Source: Schumannella sp.
Lineage (GTDB): Bacteria > Actinomycetota > Actinomycetes > Actinomycetales > Microbacteriaceae
NCBI GenBank assembly: GCA_025463555.1
Contig: JAODAS010000086.1
Coordinates: 1-34,887, forward strand
DNA: 34,887 nucleotides
Reading direction: 5' to 3'
The translations under genes were made by a program, and so were the position numbers. The notes below the pieces were generated by a model, which saw only the letters and a program-made list of their open reading frames with translations, was not told where the DNA came from and searched no databases. Below are positions 1 to 7,660 of this stretch, piece by piece (within the stretch, counting starts at the first letter, position 1; each line of letters begins with the position of its first letter).

Positions 1-18
1 CCGACGATCTTCCGATCT
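1..18. other. Adapter-like sequence at the window edge
   Basis: Bases 2-18 read CGACGATCTTCCGATCT, which differs at one base from the 3' end of the common Illumina adapter (CGACGCTCTTCCGATCT). The first nine bases also match the end of the small-RNA 5' adapter (CCGACGATC). The true genome sequence probably begins near base 19, just downstream of the stop codon of the first gene. The adapter sequences are from memory. Confidence 0.6.
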
Positions 19-36
19 CATGCGTTTCCGGCCAAG

Positions 37-1425
37 TCAACCATCGTCGCGCTCCCCTCTGCGGGTAGGTGCTGGGCTCGCGGGTGCAGTGCCGGCCGGT
101 TCTGTGCCCGCCGGTTCTGTGCCCGCCGATTCTGTGCTTGCCGGGGTGAACCGCAGGCGGTCGATGCGCCGGCCGTCCATCCGCTCGACGCGGAAGACGC
201 CTGCCTCGATCTCGACCGTGTCGCCGACCTCCGCGATGCGGCCCAGTTCGCTCATCATCCAGCCGGCGACGGTCTCGTACGGACCCTCTTCGGGAACCAG
301 CACGTCGGCGCGCTCCAGCAGCTCGTCGGGACGAAGCGCGCCCGGGAACGTCAGCCAGTTGCGGCTGCGCACCACATCGGCGCGCGAGCGGTCGTGCTCG
401 TCGGACACCTCGCCGACGAGCTCCTCGACGAGGTCCTCGAGCGTCGCGACCCCGGCGGTTCCGCCGTATTCGTCGACCACGACCGCCATCTGGAATCCGC
501 GACCGCGCAGCTCGCCCAGCAGGGTGTCCAGCTTCATGGTCTCCGGTACACGCAGAGCTTCGGACTGCAGCGCCGAAACCGGGACCTGCGCTCGTCGTTC
601 CCGCGGAACCGACACCGCCTGCTTGACGTGCACCACGCCCACGATGTCGTCGATGTCCTCTTCGAAGACCGGGAACCGGGAGTATCCGGTGCTGCGGGCG
701 AGTGCGAGCACAGCGTCGGCCGTCTCCGCCCGTGCGACGGCGGCGACGCGCGGGCGCGGGGTCATGACGTCGGCGGCGATGTGGTCCGCGAACACCAGCG
801 TGCGCGCGAGCAGCGTCGCCGTGTCACGGTCGAGAGAACCCTGGTTGGCGGATCGGCGCACGAGCGAGCGCAGCTCCTCCGCGGTGCGGGCAGACGACAA
901 CTCCTCCTTCGGCTCGATGCCGACCGCGCGCAGGATCAGGTTCGCGGTGCCGTTGAGCAGCCGCACGAACGGTTTGAAGACGGTGGTGAACACGAGCTGC
1001 AACGGAAGCACGATCTTGCCGACCTGCCGGGGCAGGGCGAGCGTCAGCTTCTTGGGAAACAGTTCGCCGACGATCATCGACAACAGGGTCGCGACGGTGA
1101 CGGCGAGGATGCTGGCCACGACGGTGATCGCGGGCGACGGCAGCCTGACGGCGACGAGCCCCGGTTCGATCAGGCGGCTCAGCGCGGGCTCGACCAGGAA
1201 TCCGGTGGTCAGCGTCGTCAGGGTGATGCCGAGTTGAGCACTCGAGAGATGCGTCGATGTGCGCTTCAATCCGCGGATGACGGGGCCCAGCATCGACTCC
1301 CCGCGGGCCTGACGCGCCTCGAGGTCTGCTCGGTCGAGGTTCACGAGAGAGAACTCGCTGGCCACGAACAGCCCGGTCCCGATCGTCAGGAGGAAGCCGA
1401 TGAGCAGTGGAATCCACTCAGGCAT
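37..1425 (-). CDS. CNNM/CorC-type membrane protein (DUF21-CBS-CorC_HlyC)
   Basis: This 462-residue protein has the full hemolysin-C/CorC architecture. An N-terminal DUF21 domain has a first membrane segment at about residues 5-25 and further segments between 60 and 155, including the conserved GELFPKK. A CBS pair follows at about 210-345 ([38 protein letters not shown]), then a CorC_HlyC domain at about 355-430. Family members are linked to magnesium or cobalt handling; the substrate here is unknown. The C-terminus carries a low-complexity AGTEP repeat. The ATG at 1425 is chosen because the membrane segment begins immediately after it. The gene is separated by about 50 bp from the split HhH-GPD gene, which runs the same way. 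Confidence 0.93.
   Translation of the reverse strand: MPEWIPLLIGFLLTIGTGLFVASEFSLVNLDRADLEARQARGESMLGPVIRGLKRTSTHLSSAQLGITLTTLTTGFLVEPALSRLIEPGLVAVRLPSPAITVVASILAVTVATLLSMIVGELFPKKLTLALPRQVGKIVLPLQLVFTTVFKPFVRLLNGTANLILRAVGIEPKEELSSARTAEELRSLVRRSANQGSLDRDTATLLARTLVFADHIAADVMTPRPRVAAVARAETADAVLALARSTGYSRFPVFEEDIDDIVGVVHVKQAVSVPRERRAQVPVSALQSEALRVPETMKLDTLLGELRGRGFQMAVVVDEYGGTAGVATLEDLVEELVGEVSDEHDRSRADVVRSRNWLTFPGALRPDELLERADVLVPEEGPYETVAGWMMSELGRIAEVGDTVEIEAGVFRVERMDGRRIDRLRFTPASTESAGTEPAGTEPAGTAPASPAPTRRGERDDG
92..143 (-). repeat. 15-bp tandem repeats encoding AGTEP units
   Basis: Three near-identical 15-bp units (core CCGGTTCTGTGCCCG on the plus strand) sit at the 3' end of the CNNM/CorC-like gene. 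They encode successive [10 protein letters not shown] pentapeptides in the disordered tail. Such in-frame minisatellites can change copy number without breaking the frame. Confidence 0.75.
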
Positions 1426-1475
1426 CAGGCTGTCCAGGGTCGATCAGACGGAGGGTCATCCATTGTGCGGCGAGT

Positions 1476-1885
1476 CTACTTGGCTGCAGCCTTGGCGGCT
1501 TTCTTGAACTCCCGCACCTTCGTCAGGGACGCGGGGTCGACGATGTCCGCGACCGAGCGGTACGACCCCGCCTCGCCGTAGGGGCCGGCGGCTTCACGCC
1601 ACCCTGCCGCCTCCAACCCGTATTGCTTGCCCAGAAGCGCGAGGAAGATGCGCGCCTTCTGGGCGCCGAAGCCGGGCAGGTCCTCAAGCCGGCGCAGGAT
1701 CTCGGCGCCATCGCCGTCCGCCCAGATCGCGGAGGCGTCGCCACCCCAGTGCTCGGCGACGGCCCCGCACAGGCTCTGGATGCGGCCGGCCATCGATCCG
1801 GGAAAGCGGTGGACCGCGGGCGGTGTCTTGCAGATCTCGACGACAATGCGGTCAAGGCTTCGCCGGCGAAGGGCACCGCGACCAA
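1476..1885 (-). pseudogene. 3' part of a split HhH-GPD base-excision DNA repair gene
   Basis: Reading on the minus strand, this encodes the C-terminal two thirds of a small actinobacterial HhH-GPD family protein. It has KTPPAVHRFPGSMAGRIQ, the helix-hairpin-helix LPGFGAQKARIF, then GKQYG, GSYRSVADI and a lysine-rich end. The reading frame stays open to 1976, but its first 30-40 residues are not family-like and are encoded by the adjoining mobile element. The missing N-terminus lies 9 kb away at 10859-10975. Near 1860 a second frame reads VPFAGEALTAL, which resembles the family motif after DQQ, so a small deletion with frameshift may also have occurred at the junction. The product is probably inactive. 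Confidence 0.85.
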
Positions 1886-1925
1886 AGGCCGTCGGGCAGC
1901 CTGACCGACCCCGGACCCCGTGCTG
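1838..1925. other. Left element-chromosome junction (attL-like, approximate)
   Basis: HhH-GPD coding similarity ends here and element sequence begins. No clear direct repeat is visible against the other junction at 10842-10866, as expected for large serine recombinases, which need only about 2 bp of identity. A possible shared core is the AC in GCGACCAAAGG here and in CGTACTTGC at the right end. The exact crossover is not resolved. Confidence 0.45.
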
Positions 1926-1975
1926 CCTGACTGAGGGTGGCCGGGGGTCCGCGTGCTTCTTGAAAGGACGTACCA

Positions 1976-2619
1976 ATGACCACGATGGTCGGATACCTGC
2001 GCGTGTCCACAGAAGAACAGGCGAACAGCGGGCTCGGGCTAGAAGCTCAGCGAGACACGATCCAGCGTTACGCCGACGCTCATGGCTGGGACGTGCTCTG
2101 GTACGTCGATGAGGGTCTGTCGGCCAAGTCGTTGGCCCGCCCTCAGTTGCAAGCTGCGCTTGCTCGGCTCCACGTCATCCCCAAGCGCCGCGACCTTGAC
2201 GTCATCGTTGTCGCCAAGCTCGACCGCCTGAGCCGCAGCGTGCACGACTTTTCCGGCCTGCTGAAGCTCGCTGCGACGCGCAAATGGGCGCTCGTGGCAA
2301 TCGACCTCGGGGTCGACACCAGCACGCCGACCGGCAAGCTCATCGCCAACGTGATGATGTCCGTTGCCGAGTGGGAGCGCGAGGTTATTGGTGAGCGCAC
2401 GTCTGCAGCGATGCAGGCTGCCAAGCGCCAAGGCAGGCACATGGGTCGAGTGTCGGCGCTCCGCAGGCCACGGGGGACCGCCTGCTGAAGCTACGCGCCA
2501 AGCGGACGCTCGCGGGCACGGCTGCGCAACTCAACGCAGAGGGGCTCAGCACAGCGACCGGAGGGAAGTGGTCTGCGAATTCAGTAGCCAAGGCGCACGC
2601 GCGGCTCAGGGCCGCTTGA
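1976..2619 (+). pseudogene. Small serine recombinase (resolvase/invertase type), frameshifted
   Basis: The first 160 or so codons encode a resolvase-type catalytic domain: GYLRVSTEEQ with the nucleophile Ser11, then VVAKLDRLSRS and EREVIGERTSAAM. The frame ends at 2488, but the C-terminal segment continues in another frame from about 2462 (PQATGDRLLKLRAKRTLAG ... ATGGKWSANSVAKAHARLRAA) to a stop at 2617-2619. A single missing base near 2461 would restore a protein of about 214 residues with a C-terminal helix-turn-helix-like region. An AAAGGA ribosome-binding site precedes the ATG at 1976. It may be a decayed gene or a sequencing error. It could act on DNA within the element or be a remnant of an earlier insertion. 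Confidence 0.8.
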
Positions 2620-2630
2620 GCCGATTCCGG

Positions 2631-2882
2631 CTAGTCGTCGTTCGGCAGGTACCAGCCGTGCTCGCGGTGGCGCGTTGGAGGCGGGATCGGGTTGTCGCGG
2701 ACGTACGCCTTGTTGGCGCGGCGGGCCATCTCGGCATTCATGCTGTGAAGGACGTTGTAGAGCCTGGTCGACTTGTTGACGTCCTGAGTCGCGACGTACT
2801 GCAGCCGTATCGTTTCGTACTGCGACGCGAGCTGCTCATCAGTCGGGTGGATCATGCTCCCGATGAAGTTGAGAACGCCCAT
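2631..2882 (-). CDS. Small hypothetical helical protein
   Basis: This 83-residue protein starts MGVLNFIGSM and ends WYLPNDD. The frame could extend upstream to 3089, but that extension is arginine/serine-rich and unlike real coding sequence, so the ATG at 2882 is preferred. The central part (about residues 14-60) looks alpha-helical and charged, with no membrane segment. I do not recognise the family. It ends 12 bp from the end of the frameshifted recombinase, tail to tail, and is divergent from the DUF5343-like gene at 3170, so it could be a small accessory or regulator of that module; this is inference only. Confidence 0.5.
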   Translation of the reverse strand: MGVLNFIGSMIHPTDEQLASQYETIRLQYVATQDVNKSTRLYNVLHSMNAEMARRANKAYVRDNPIPPPTRHREHGWYLPNDD

Positions 2883-3037
2883 GCTCCATGCTGTCACCCT
2901 CGGCCGAGGCGGGCAACGATCTCGAGTGGTTCGGCGGCGCGCAGATGGATAACCGAGAACGCGATCGGAAATCGTCCCGACTTGACGCAGTCTCTGAGGA
3001 GAGCCGATTGTGACTACCGGATCCGTTGACGCTTCGA

Positions 3038-3053
3038 TACAAGGCTCCTTGTA
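3038..3053. promoter_or_regulatory. Short inverted repeat upstream of the DUF5343-like/PLD-like pair
   Basis: TACAAGG-CT-CCTTGTA is a perfect 7-bp inverted repeat with a 2-bp spacer in the 287-bp gap between the divergent genes at 2882 and 3170. It has no following T-run, so an operator is more likely than a terminator. TTGACG at 3026-3031 just upstream could be a -35 element. The rest of the gap shows nothing clear. Confidence 0.35.
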
Positions 3054-3169
3054 CGCCGAAAGCGAACGTCGGTAAACACGGCCCGACACAACGGTAGAAC
3101 GCGAATTTTACTGATATCGTTCCATCACCTCGCGACGGAGGATGTTTCAGGAACGGGAGCGGCTCGACT

Positions 3170-3982
3170 ATGACTGACGCGGCGACAGACGACCAAGGCG
3201 ATGACGCGGCGGGGAAGCTGCGCTCAAAGAACGGGGTGCCGAAGGCGAACCTCGCGACCATCGACGGTCAGGCCCAGAAGATCTGGGCTGCTGTGCGCAG
3301 GGGCGAAGTGGCACCGGTGCTGATTGCCCGCGCACTTACAGGCAAGGACGACTCGCTCGCGAGTGGTGGCACCTGGGCGACTCGGATTGGTGCGCTGCGC
3401 CTGTTCAACGTCGTTGAGAAAGGCCAGGGCAACACCTTCAAGCTGACCGAGCTCGGCATCGCGCTTTCCAATACGACCGACGCCGATGGCCACGCGCGGG
3501 CTCTCAAGTCCGCGGTGCTGGGAGTCCCCGCGTACGCCAACGTTCTTGCGCGCTACGACGGTGGATCGCTTCCCGAGGTCAGCATCATCGCGAGCGACTA
3601 TGAGTACAGCTACGAGCTGTCGAAGGCCGACGCTGCTGTTGCGGCCAAGCTATTTGTTGAAAGCGCCAAGTACGCCGGGCTAGCGGACGAGAAGGGGGCC
3701 GTCAATCTCGGTGGCCTCGTGGCCCCCAAGGACACCGCCGTTGCACCCGGACTGGCGCCAGAAGCCGACACCCCTGCCGCACCAGCCCCGACGACACCGG
3801 CCCCGCAGACCCCTCTGCCGATCCCGGCAACTCCTGCCACACCGCTCATTGCGTCCGTGACCGCGGGGAGTAGCACGCCGGTTGGTCTCAACGTCAAGCT
3901 CGACATGAGCGAGTGGGCCGTGGACGATGTGCTTCGCGTGCTTGCGGCACTCGGCTTCGAGGCACCCAGTGGACCCGAGTGA
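3170..3982 (+). CDS. DUF5343-like protein with Pro/Ala linker and small C-terminal domain
   Basis: This 270-residue protein has three parts. Residues 30-180 look like a winged-helix/DUF5343-type domain (GGTWATRIGALRLFNVVEK, NTFKLTELGIALSN). Residues 190-235 form a Pro/Ala/Thr-rich linker. Residues 238-270 form a short strand-helix module (GLNVKLDMSEWAVDDVLRVLAALGFE). The same order recurs in the protein at 6959-7660, which ends LHLDIQVHIDAAASAEQIDAVFASMAKH. DUF5343 has no fixed biochemical function that I know of. The gene overlaps the next by 14 bp, so the two products are probably made together. A GGGAG site lies about 12 bases before the ATG. A sensor or adaptor role is inferred, not shown. 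Confidence 0.6.
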   Translation: MTDAATDDQGDDAAGKLRSKNGVPKANLATIDGQAQKIWAAVRRGEVAPVLIARALTGKDDSLASGGTWATRIGALRLFNVVEKGQGNTFKLTELGIALSNTTDADGHARALKSAVLGVPAYANVLARYDGGSLPEVSIIASDYEYSYELSKADAAVAAKLFVESAKYAGLADEKGAVNLGGLVAPKDTAVAPGLAPEADTPAAPAPTTPAPQTPLPIPATPATPLIASVTAGSSTPVGLNVKLDMSEWAVDDVLRVLAALGFEAPSGPE

Positions 3983-4898
3983 GGACGGAGAAGTCCTCTT
4001 TGGTGTCGAGCAAGAAGGGCTGCTGACGGGGGTCAAGCGGCTAGGTACCGGCGAGACTGTGCTTGACGAGAAGGTCGCGCAGGTGCTGGCGCTCACCGGG
4101 CTCTCGCAAGACGGTGTTCAGCTCTCGCCGTCTGGCCTGGACCTCTATCGCGCTGCGTTTGTGGTCCGCGATGACAACGCCACCGATCGCCTCGTGGGTC
4201 AGGCCCTTCGAGCGCTCCTTCCCATCCAGGTGCTCGCGCAAGAGCTCGGCAATGCACCGGCAATCACGGAGGACGGAGCAGTCAGCCTGCTCGCGCTGCA
4301 CCGCGTTGTCACGCCAGACTTCACGGCGGACGACGCACGGCTTACATTTCGCTGGCTGAACGATGTTGGCGTGATCGTCTACTCCCGCAAGCTCAAGACG
4401 GTGCGATTCATCCCGGACGACCCAGGAGCAGCGAAGGCCGGCGAAGTCGCGAACCTCAGCGCGATGGTCTCGCCTCGAACGCCGTACTCGAATGTCGCGC
4501 GTCTCAGGAAGGTGCTCCGCATCCAGGCAGGAGTAGTTACCTGGGCGGACCAGCACTTCGGCGCTCGTGCGTTCGAGGAACTCGTTGACGAACTGGACCC
4601 GACCAAAGTCACGGAGCTCAGGATCATCTCGGGCGGTGCCGAGAACGTCTTGACCGCGAAGAGTTACAGGGACTATGAACGCTTCCAGCAAGAAATGGCT
4701 ACGAAGGGCATCGCCGTCGAGTGGCGGGTGGATGCCACGCGGGAGTGGCATGACCGCTGGCTCGTGGACGCATCAAAAGCGTTCAACGTTCCTCCCGTGA
4801 ACAGCCTGTTCGCCAACCAGTACTCGGAGATTCTCGCAACCGACCAGCGGCCTCCCGTGGACGAGTGGTGGGACCGGTCGGCTCCTCGCACTGCGTAG
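3969..4898 (+). CDS. PLD-like (MIT_C-like) C-terminal domain protein, putative defence effector
   Basis: The frame is open from 3927, but the GTG at 3969 (MDPSEDGEVLFGVEQEG) is preferred because it gives a 14-bp overlap with the preceding gene and follows a purine-rich CGAGG. The protein is about 309 residues. The middle (about residues 105-150, LLALHRVVTPDF ... WLNDVGVIVYS) resembles a winged helix. The C-terminal 140 residues resemble a phospholipase-D-like fold of the MIT_C type: TWADQHFGARAFEELV, VTELRIISGG, GIAVEWRVDA, then HDRWLVD with His261 and NVPPVNSLFANQYSEI. The canonical PLD HxK motif is HDR here, so nuclease or lipase activity is uncertain. It ends about 106 bp from the oppositely oriented alarmone-synthetase gene. 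Confidence 0.6.
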   Translation: MDPSEDGEVLFGVEQEGLLTGVKRLGTGETVLDEKVAQVLALTGLSQDGVQLSPSGLDLYRAAFVVRDDNATDRLVGQALRALLPIQVLAQELGNAPAITEDGAVSLLALHRVVTPDFTADDARLTFRWLNDVGVIVYSRKLKTVRFIPDDPGAAKAGEVANLSAMVSPRTPYSNVARLRKVLRIQAGVVTWADQHFGARAFEELVDELDPTKVTELRIISGGAENVLTAKSYRDYERFQQEMATKGIAVEWRVDATREWHDRWLVDASKAFNVPPVNSLFANQYSEILATDQRPPVDEWWDRSAPRTA

Positions 4899-5004
4899 CA
4901 TCCGCCGCGGTACCACCTTTGCCGGAATGGGGCCCTTCGGGCTATTGCGCTGGGGAACTTCGACAGGTGCGCGATGCAGAAGCGGCCGGAGGCGAGCGGA
5001 CGAT

Positions 5005-6105
5005 CTAGGACTCGGGTAACGAGTCATCGTCCAACCCCTCGGCGAGCTTGAGCAGGTAGTCGTTCCAGCCGTACTTTTGCCGGTAGTCCTCTCGCGCAAA
5101 TGCAAGAGCAAGCCTCGCGAGTCCCACCGTCTCAAACCTTCCGAATTCGATGGGCTCTTCCTCGTACCAACCGTCCTGTTGGTCGGCGTCATATTCGAGT
5201 TCGGCTCTGGTCGGCGGGTATGCCCGCTCGAACCGCTCAGCGACGGGCCAGTTCGGGCGCAGGGCCGAGTTCAGCTCCCCTAGAGATCTAATGCCAATGT
5301 CGAAAACTTCCTGAACGAACTCGGACACGTCGTTCTGGTCGCTGTGAACGCGGTTTGGAAGTTCCAACTGCAGGTACGCGTTCATGGTGGACCGGTCGAT
5401 TCCTATCTCACCCAATGGTCCTTCGGACGACGTAGTCGCAGGAATCAGTTCTGCGGCTTCATCGGAGGCAGACGTGACGAGCGCGGTGGCTGCCTCGTCC
5501 GATGCTGTCGACGCGCTGTATAGAGTCTCGAAATGCTTGTCTGCTATGAAGAAAAGCCCTGCGAGGGCGTGGAATTCGCGCCTCAACTCGGCGGGGATGC
5601 TCGCTTCGCCCTTGTAAGCAAGGTAATGAGACACGTTCGCCCAGGCGTCCATCAGAATCGTCCTGCACTGAATTTCGAACTTCATCCCGGCGAGGCCCTC
5701 GTATCGAGTTCCTTTGTTTTCCGGTTTGAGCGTGCACACGTAGTGGACAGACATGTAGCCAAATGAGTCGGTTGGCCCGCTGTCTATCTTGTTCTCCTCG
5801 GAGAGGACTTCGAACACATCAGTGATGACGGCCCGGAGTGCGGGCAGGTCGGTTATGAACAGGCAGACCACCCGCGCACCGACGAGATCCTCGACCTGCT
5901 CCAGCGGACGGTCGTAGGCCTTCCGCTGAATCTTCTCGATATAGCTATCGCGCTCTTTTACGCGCGTGGATATGCCATGAAGTTTGATCGCCCCATCTTT
6001 GAGCGCCTCGTTCAAGGTGAATTCAACCTCGAGTGCGAGTCGATCGAGCTTGTCCTTCACGGAGTCATAGTGAGCGGCCGGATTGAACTCTGAGGGTTCA
6101 GCCAT
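5005..6105 (-). CDS. RelA/SpoT-type alarmone synthetase domain protein
   Basis: This 366-residue protein carries a complete-looking RelA/SpoT nucleotidyltransferase domain at about residues 20-170. It includes STRVKERDSYIEK (Arg48, Lys50, Lys58), EDLVGARVV (Asp73), GYMSVH (116-121), EIQCRT (Glu144) and WANVSHYLAYK (154-165). There is no HD hydrolase domain before it and no TGS/ACT region after it, so it is not housekeeping Rel. The remaining 190 residues are acidic and helical and unfamiliar; typical small alarmone synthetases are only about 200-250 residues. It would transfer pyrophosphate from ATP to a guanine or adenine nucleotide, or possibly to tRNA as toxSAS enzymes do. It is the last gene of a minus-strand operon, 20 bp after the SEFIR gene. 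A growth-arrest effector role is inferred. Confidence 0.85.
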   Translation of the reverse strand: MAEPSEFNPAAHYDSVKDKLDRLALEVEFTLNEALKDGAIKLHGISTRVKERDSYIEKIQRKAYDRPLEQVEDLVGARVVCLFITDLPALRAVITDVFEVLSEENKIDSGPTDSFGYMSVHYVCTLKPENKGTRYEGLAGMKFEIQCRTILMDAWANVSHYLAYKGEASIPAELRREFHALAGLFFIADKHFETLYSASTASDEAATALVTSASDEAAELIPATTSSEGPLGEIGIDRSTMNAYLQLELPNRVHSDQNDVSEFVQEVFDIGIRSLGELNSALRPNWPVAERFERAYPPTRAELEYDADQQDGWYEEEPIEFGRFETVGLARLALAFAREDYRQKYGWNDYLLKLAEGLDDDSLPES

Positions 6106-6125
6106 GACTCAGAAGTCCCTCTCTC

Positions 6126-6962
6126 TCACCGCTGTAGTGCATCTAGTAGTCCCATCAGAGTTGCCAACCGCTTCTTGAGGTCGACGTTTGGATTTGTTTC
6201 GTCTTCTCTTGCGACCTTTTCGACCTCTTTACGCAGCGCCTCGTACTCACTGAACTCGCGGGAGTTCTTGCCGCGCTTACCAATGTTGATGCCTTCGACT
6301 AGCTTCGGCGGAAGAACAGGCACTTCGCCCAATTCAGGTATTTGAAATTCAGGCTGGCCTGTGAGGGTACGCAGGAGGCCGTCGAAGCTATCCGAGTCAT
6401 CCGGATCGACGTTGAACCGGAGGACGCGATTCAGGTCGGCAGGAATCTTGGCGCGGCCTGGTCCGGGCAATTTCACTAGAAGAACACGCCGCTGAAAATC
6501 TGACTGGTCCGTTTGCAGGATGCCCTTCAATGCGTCTGTCTCGACTACGGCGCCCGTTCCGACAGTCGGGTCGTTGGTGCCGGACCACCGTTCTCCCCAC
6601 GCCTTCGAGTTGACGATGACCACAAAATCGGCACTCAGGACCCCGGCTTGTCCGAACCTCGTCCAATCGATCTCTGGATCGTTCCCGTGGTACAGGTCCA
6701 TGTCAGCGTCAATGCCGAAAGTCCGCAGGGTCGTCGTAAACCCGATGACGCTGCGCTCCCAGTCGCTCGTCTGCTCCTGTGTCCAGCCCGTCTCAGAGTG
6801 AGCCCACGTGACGAAGACACGAACGGGCACCTTCGAAGCTGCTTTCACCGCGTCGACGTCAACCGAGCTAGCGGTTACCTCGGTCGGTTCGGCGCTCCCC
6901 TGGGCTCGAAGCTCCTGAAGAATGCCGTGCGCGACTCGGGTCGCGTCCCTCGCGTTGGTCAC
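6126..6962 (-). CDS. SEFIR-domain protein, putative NAD-consuming or signalling effector
   Basis: This 278-residue protein has a SEFIR (TIR-related) domain at about residues 45-170: VRVFVTWAHSE (47-57), LRTFGIDADMDLYHG, FVVIVNSKAWGERW and RRVLLVKLPG. The C-terminal 50 residues are predicted helical and charged (YEALRKEVEKVAREDE). Bacterial SEFIR proteins have been reported as phage-defence genes that deplete NAD; whether this one is an enzyme or an adaptor cannot be told from sequence. The start is a GTG (MTNARDATRV) that overlaps the stop of the preceding DUF5343-like gene as GTGA, a strong sign of translational coupling. Base composition is less G+C-rich than the chromosome. Confidence 0.85.
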   Translation of the reverse strand: MTNARDATRVAHGILQELRAQGSAEPTEVTASSVDVDAVKAASKVPVRVFVTWAHSETGWTQEQTSDWERSVIGFTTTLRTFGIDADMDLYHGNDPEIDWTRFGQAGVLSADFVVIVNSKAWGERWSGTNDPTVGTGAVVETDALKGILQTDQSDFQRRVLLVKLPGPGRAKIPADLNRVLRFNVDPDDSDSFDGLLRTLTGQPEFQIPELGEVPVLPPKLVEGINIGKRGKNSREFSEYEALRKEVEKVAREDETNPNVDLKKRLATLMGLLDALQR

Positions 6963-7660
6963 TTCTTATAGATGTGCTTCGCCATGCTGGCGAAAACGGC
7001 GTCGATCTGTTCGGCGCTAGCGGCGGCGTCGATGTGCACCTGTATGTCCAGGTGCAGAGCGGGTCCTTCGCCGCCTCCCCCACCTAGGACTAGTCCGCCT
7101 TGATTTCCGGCCAAGTTGCCGTCGTTGCCGGCTGAAGTGTTCTTGTCCGCCTCTGGAGCTTTGACCTTTGGTTGCTTAGCTTTGATTGACTCTGCGGGCT
7201 TCGTTGAACGCGGAACTCGTGCCTCGGCAGTCGGAAGTTCGCCCGACACCAGCATCAGGTAGAACTTCGCCTGCGAGGTCGCGCCGATCTGACCGCCGCC
7301 AGTGTCGAGCATGAACCAGTTGGCAACGTCCTGAACGTCTTCGGTGGGTCCCGGATACAGGCCACGCACCTCTTCTGGATAGACGCGATCGAGAATCTCC
7401 GCCACCGACGATTGGTATTCCTTGTCGACGCGGTACCGCTTTGCAAGGTCTTGAGGGACACCGTCGCTGTCGATCAGCCCAACGGTCTTGAGCTGCGGCA
7501 AGAGGTTTGAGGCGGCCTTAGCCGACGATTTGAAGACGGACTGAAGCCAGGTGGACGTGACGGTGTTTGGCACGTTCTTGACGAATGCACGCCGCAGTTC
7601 TGCCCACACATTGACGGACATGTAGGGATAGCCACGCTTGCGCTCGCTGTCGTCAACCAC
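6959..7660 (-). CDS. DUF5343-like protein, first gene of the SEFIR/alarmone operon
   Basis: This 233-residue protein starts at a GTG (MVDDSERKRGYPYMSVNVW) preceded by a good GGAGG. Residues 15-145 match the DUF5343 pattern as I know it: VTSTWLQSVFKSSAKAASNL, LLPQLKTVGLIDSDG and AEILDRVYPEEVRGLYPG. A Lys/Gly-rich linker (about 150-195) leads to a C-terminal strand-helix module (LHLDIQVHIDAAASAEQIDAVF). It heads an operon with the SEFIR and RelA/SpoT genes. A TAGTAT -10 candidate lies about 30 bases upstream, near 7690. The best inference is a DNA- or protein-binding sensor/adaptor that pairs with the downstream effectors; DUF5343 itself is functionally undefined. Confidence 0.65.
   Translation of the reverse strand: MVDDSERKRGYPYMSVNVWAELRRAFVKNVPNTVTSTWLQSVFKSSAKAASNLLPQLKTVGLIDSDGVPQDLAKRYRVDKEYQSSVAEILDRVYPEEVRGLYPGPTEDVQDVANWFMLDTGGGQIGATSQAKFYLMLVSGELPTAEARVPRSTKPAESIKAKQPKVKAPEADKNTSAGNDGNLAGNQGGLVLGGGGGEGPALHLDIQVHIDAAASAEQIDAVFASMAKHIYKK

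Noticed and set aside
4899-5004. Terminator or antitoxin gene between the convergent modules
   Set aside because: No clear stem with T-run and no credible frame in 106 bp; short G+C-rich complementary stretches only.
5005-6105. Housekeeping bifunctional Rel
   Set aside because: No HD hydrolase, TGS or ACT domains, about half the length, and located in a mobile element.
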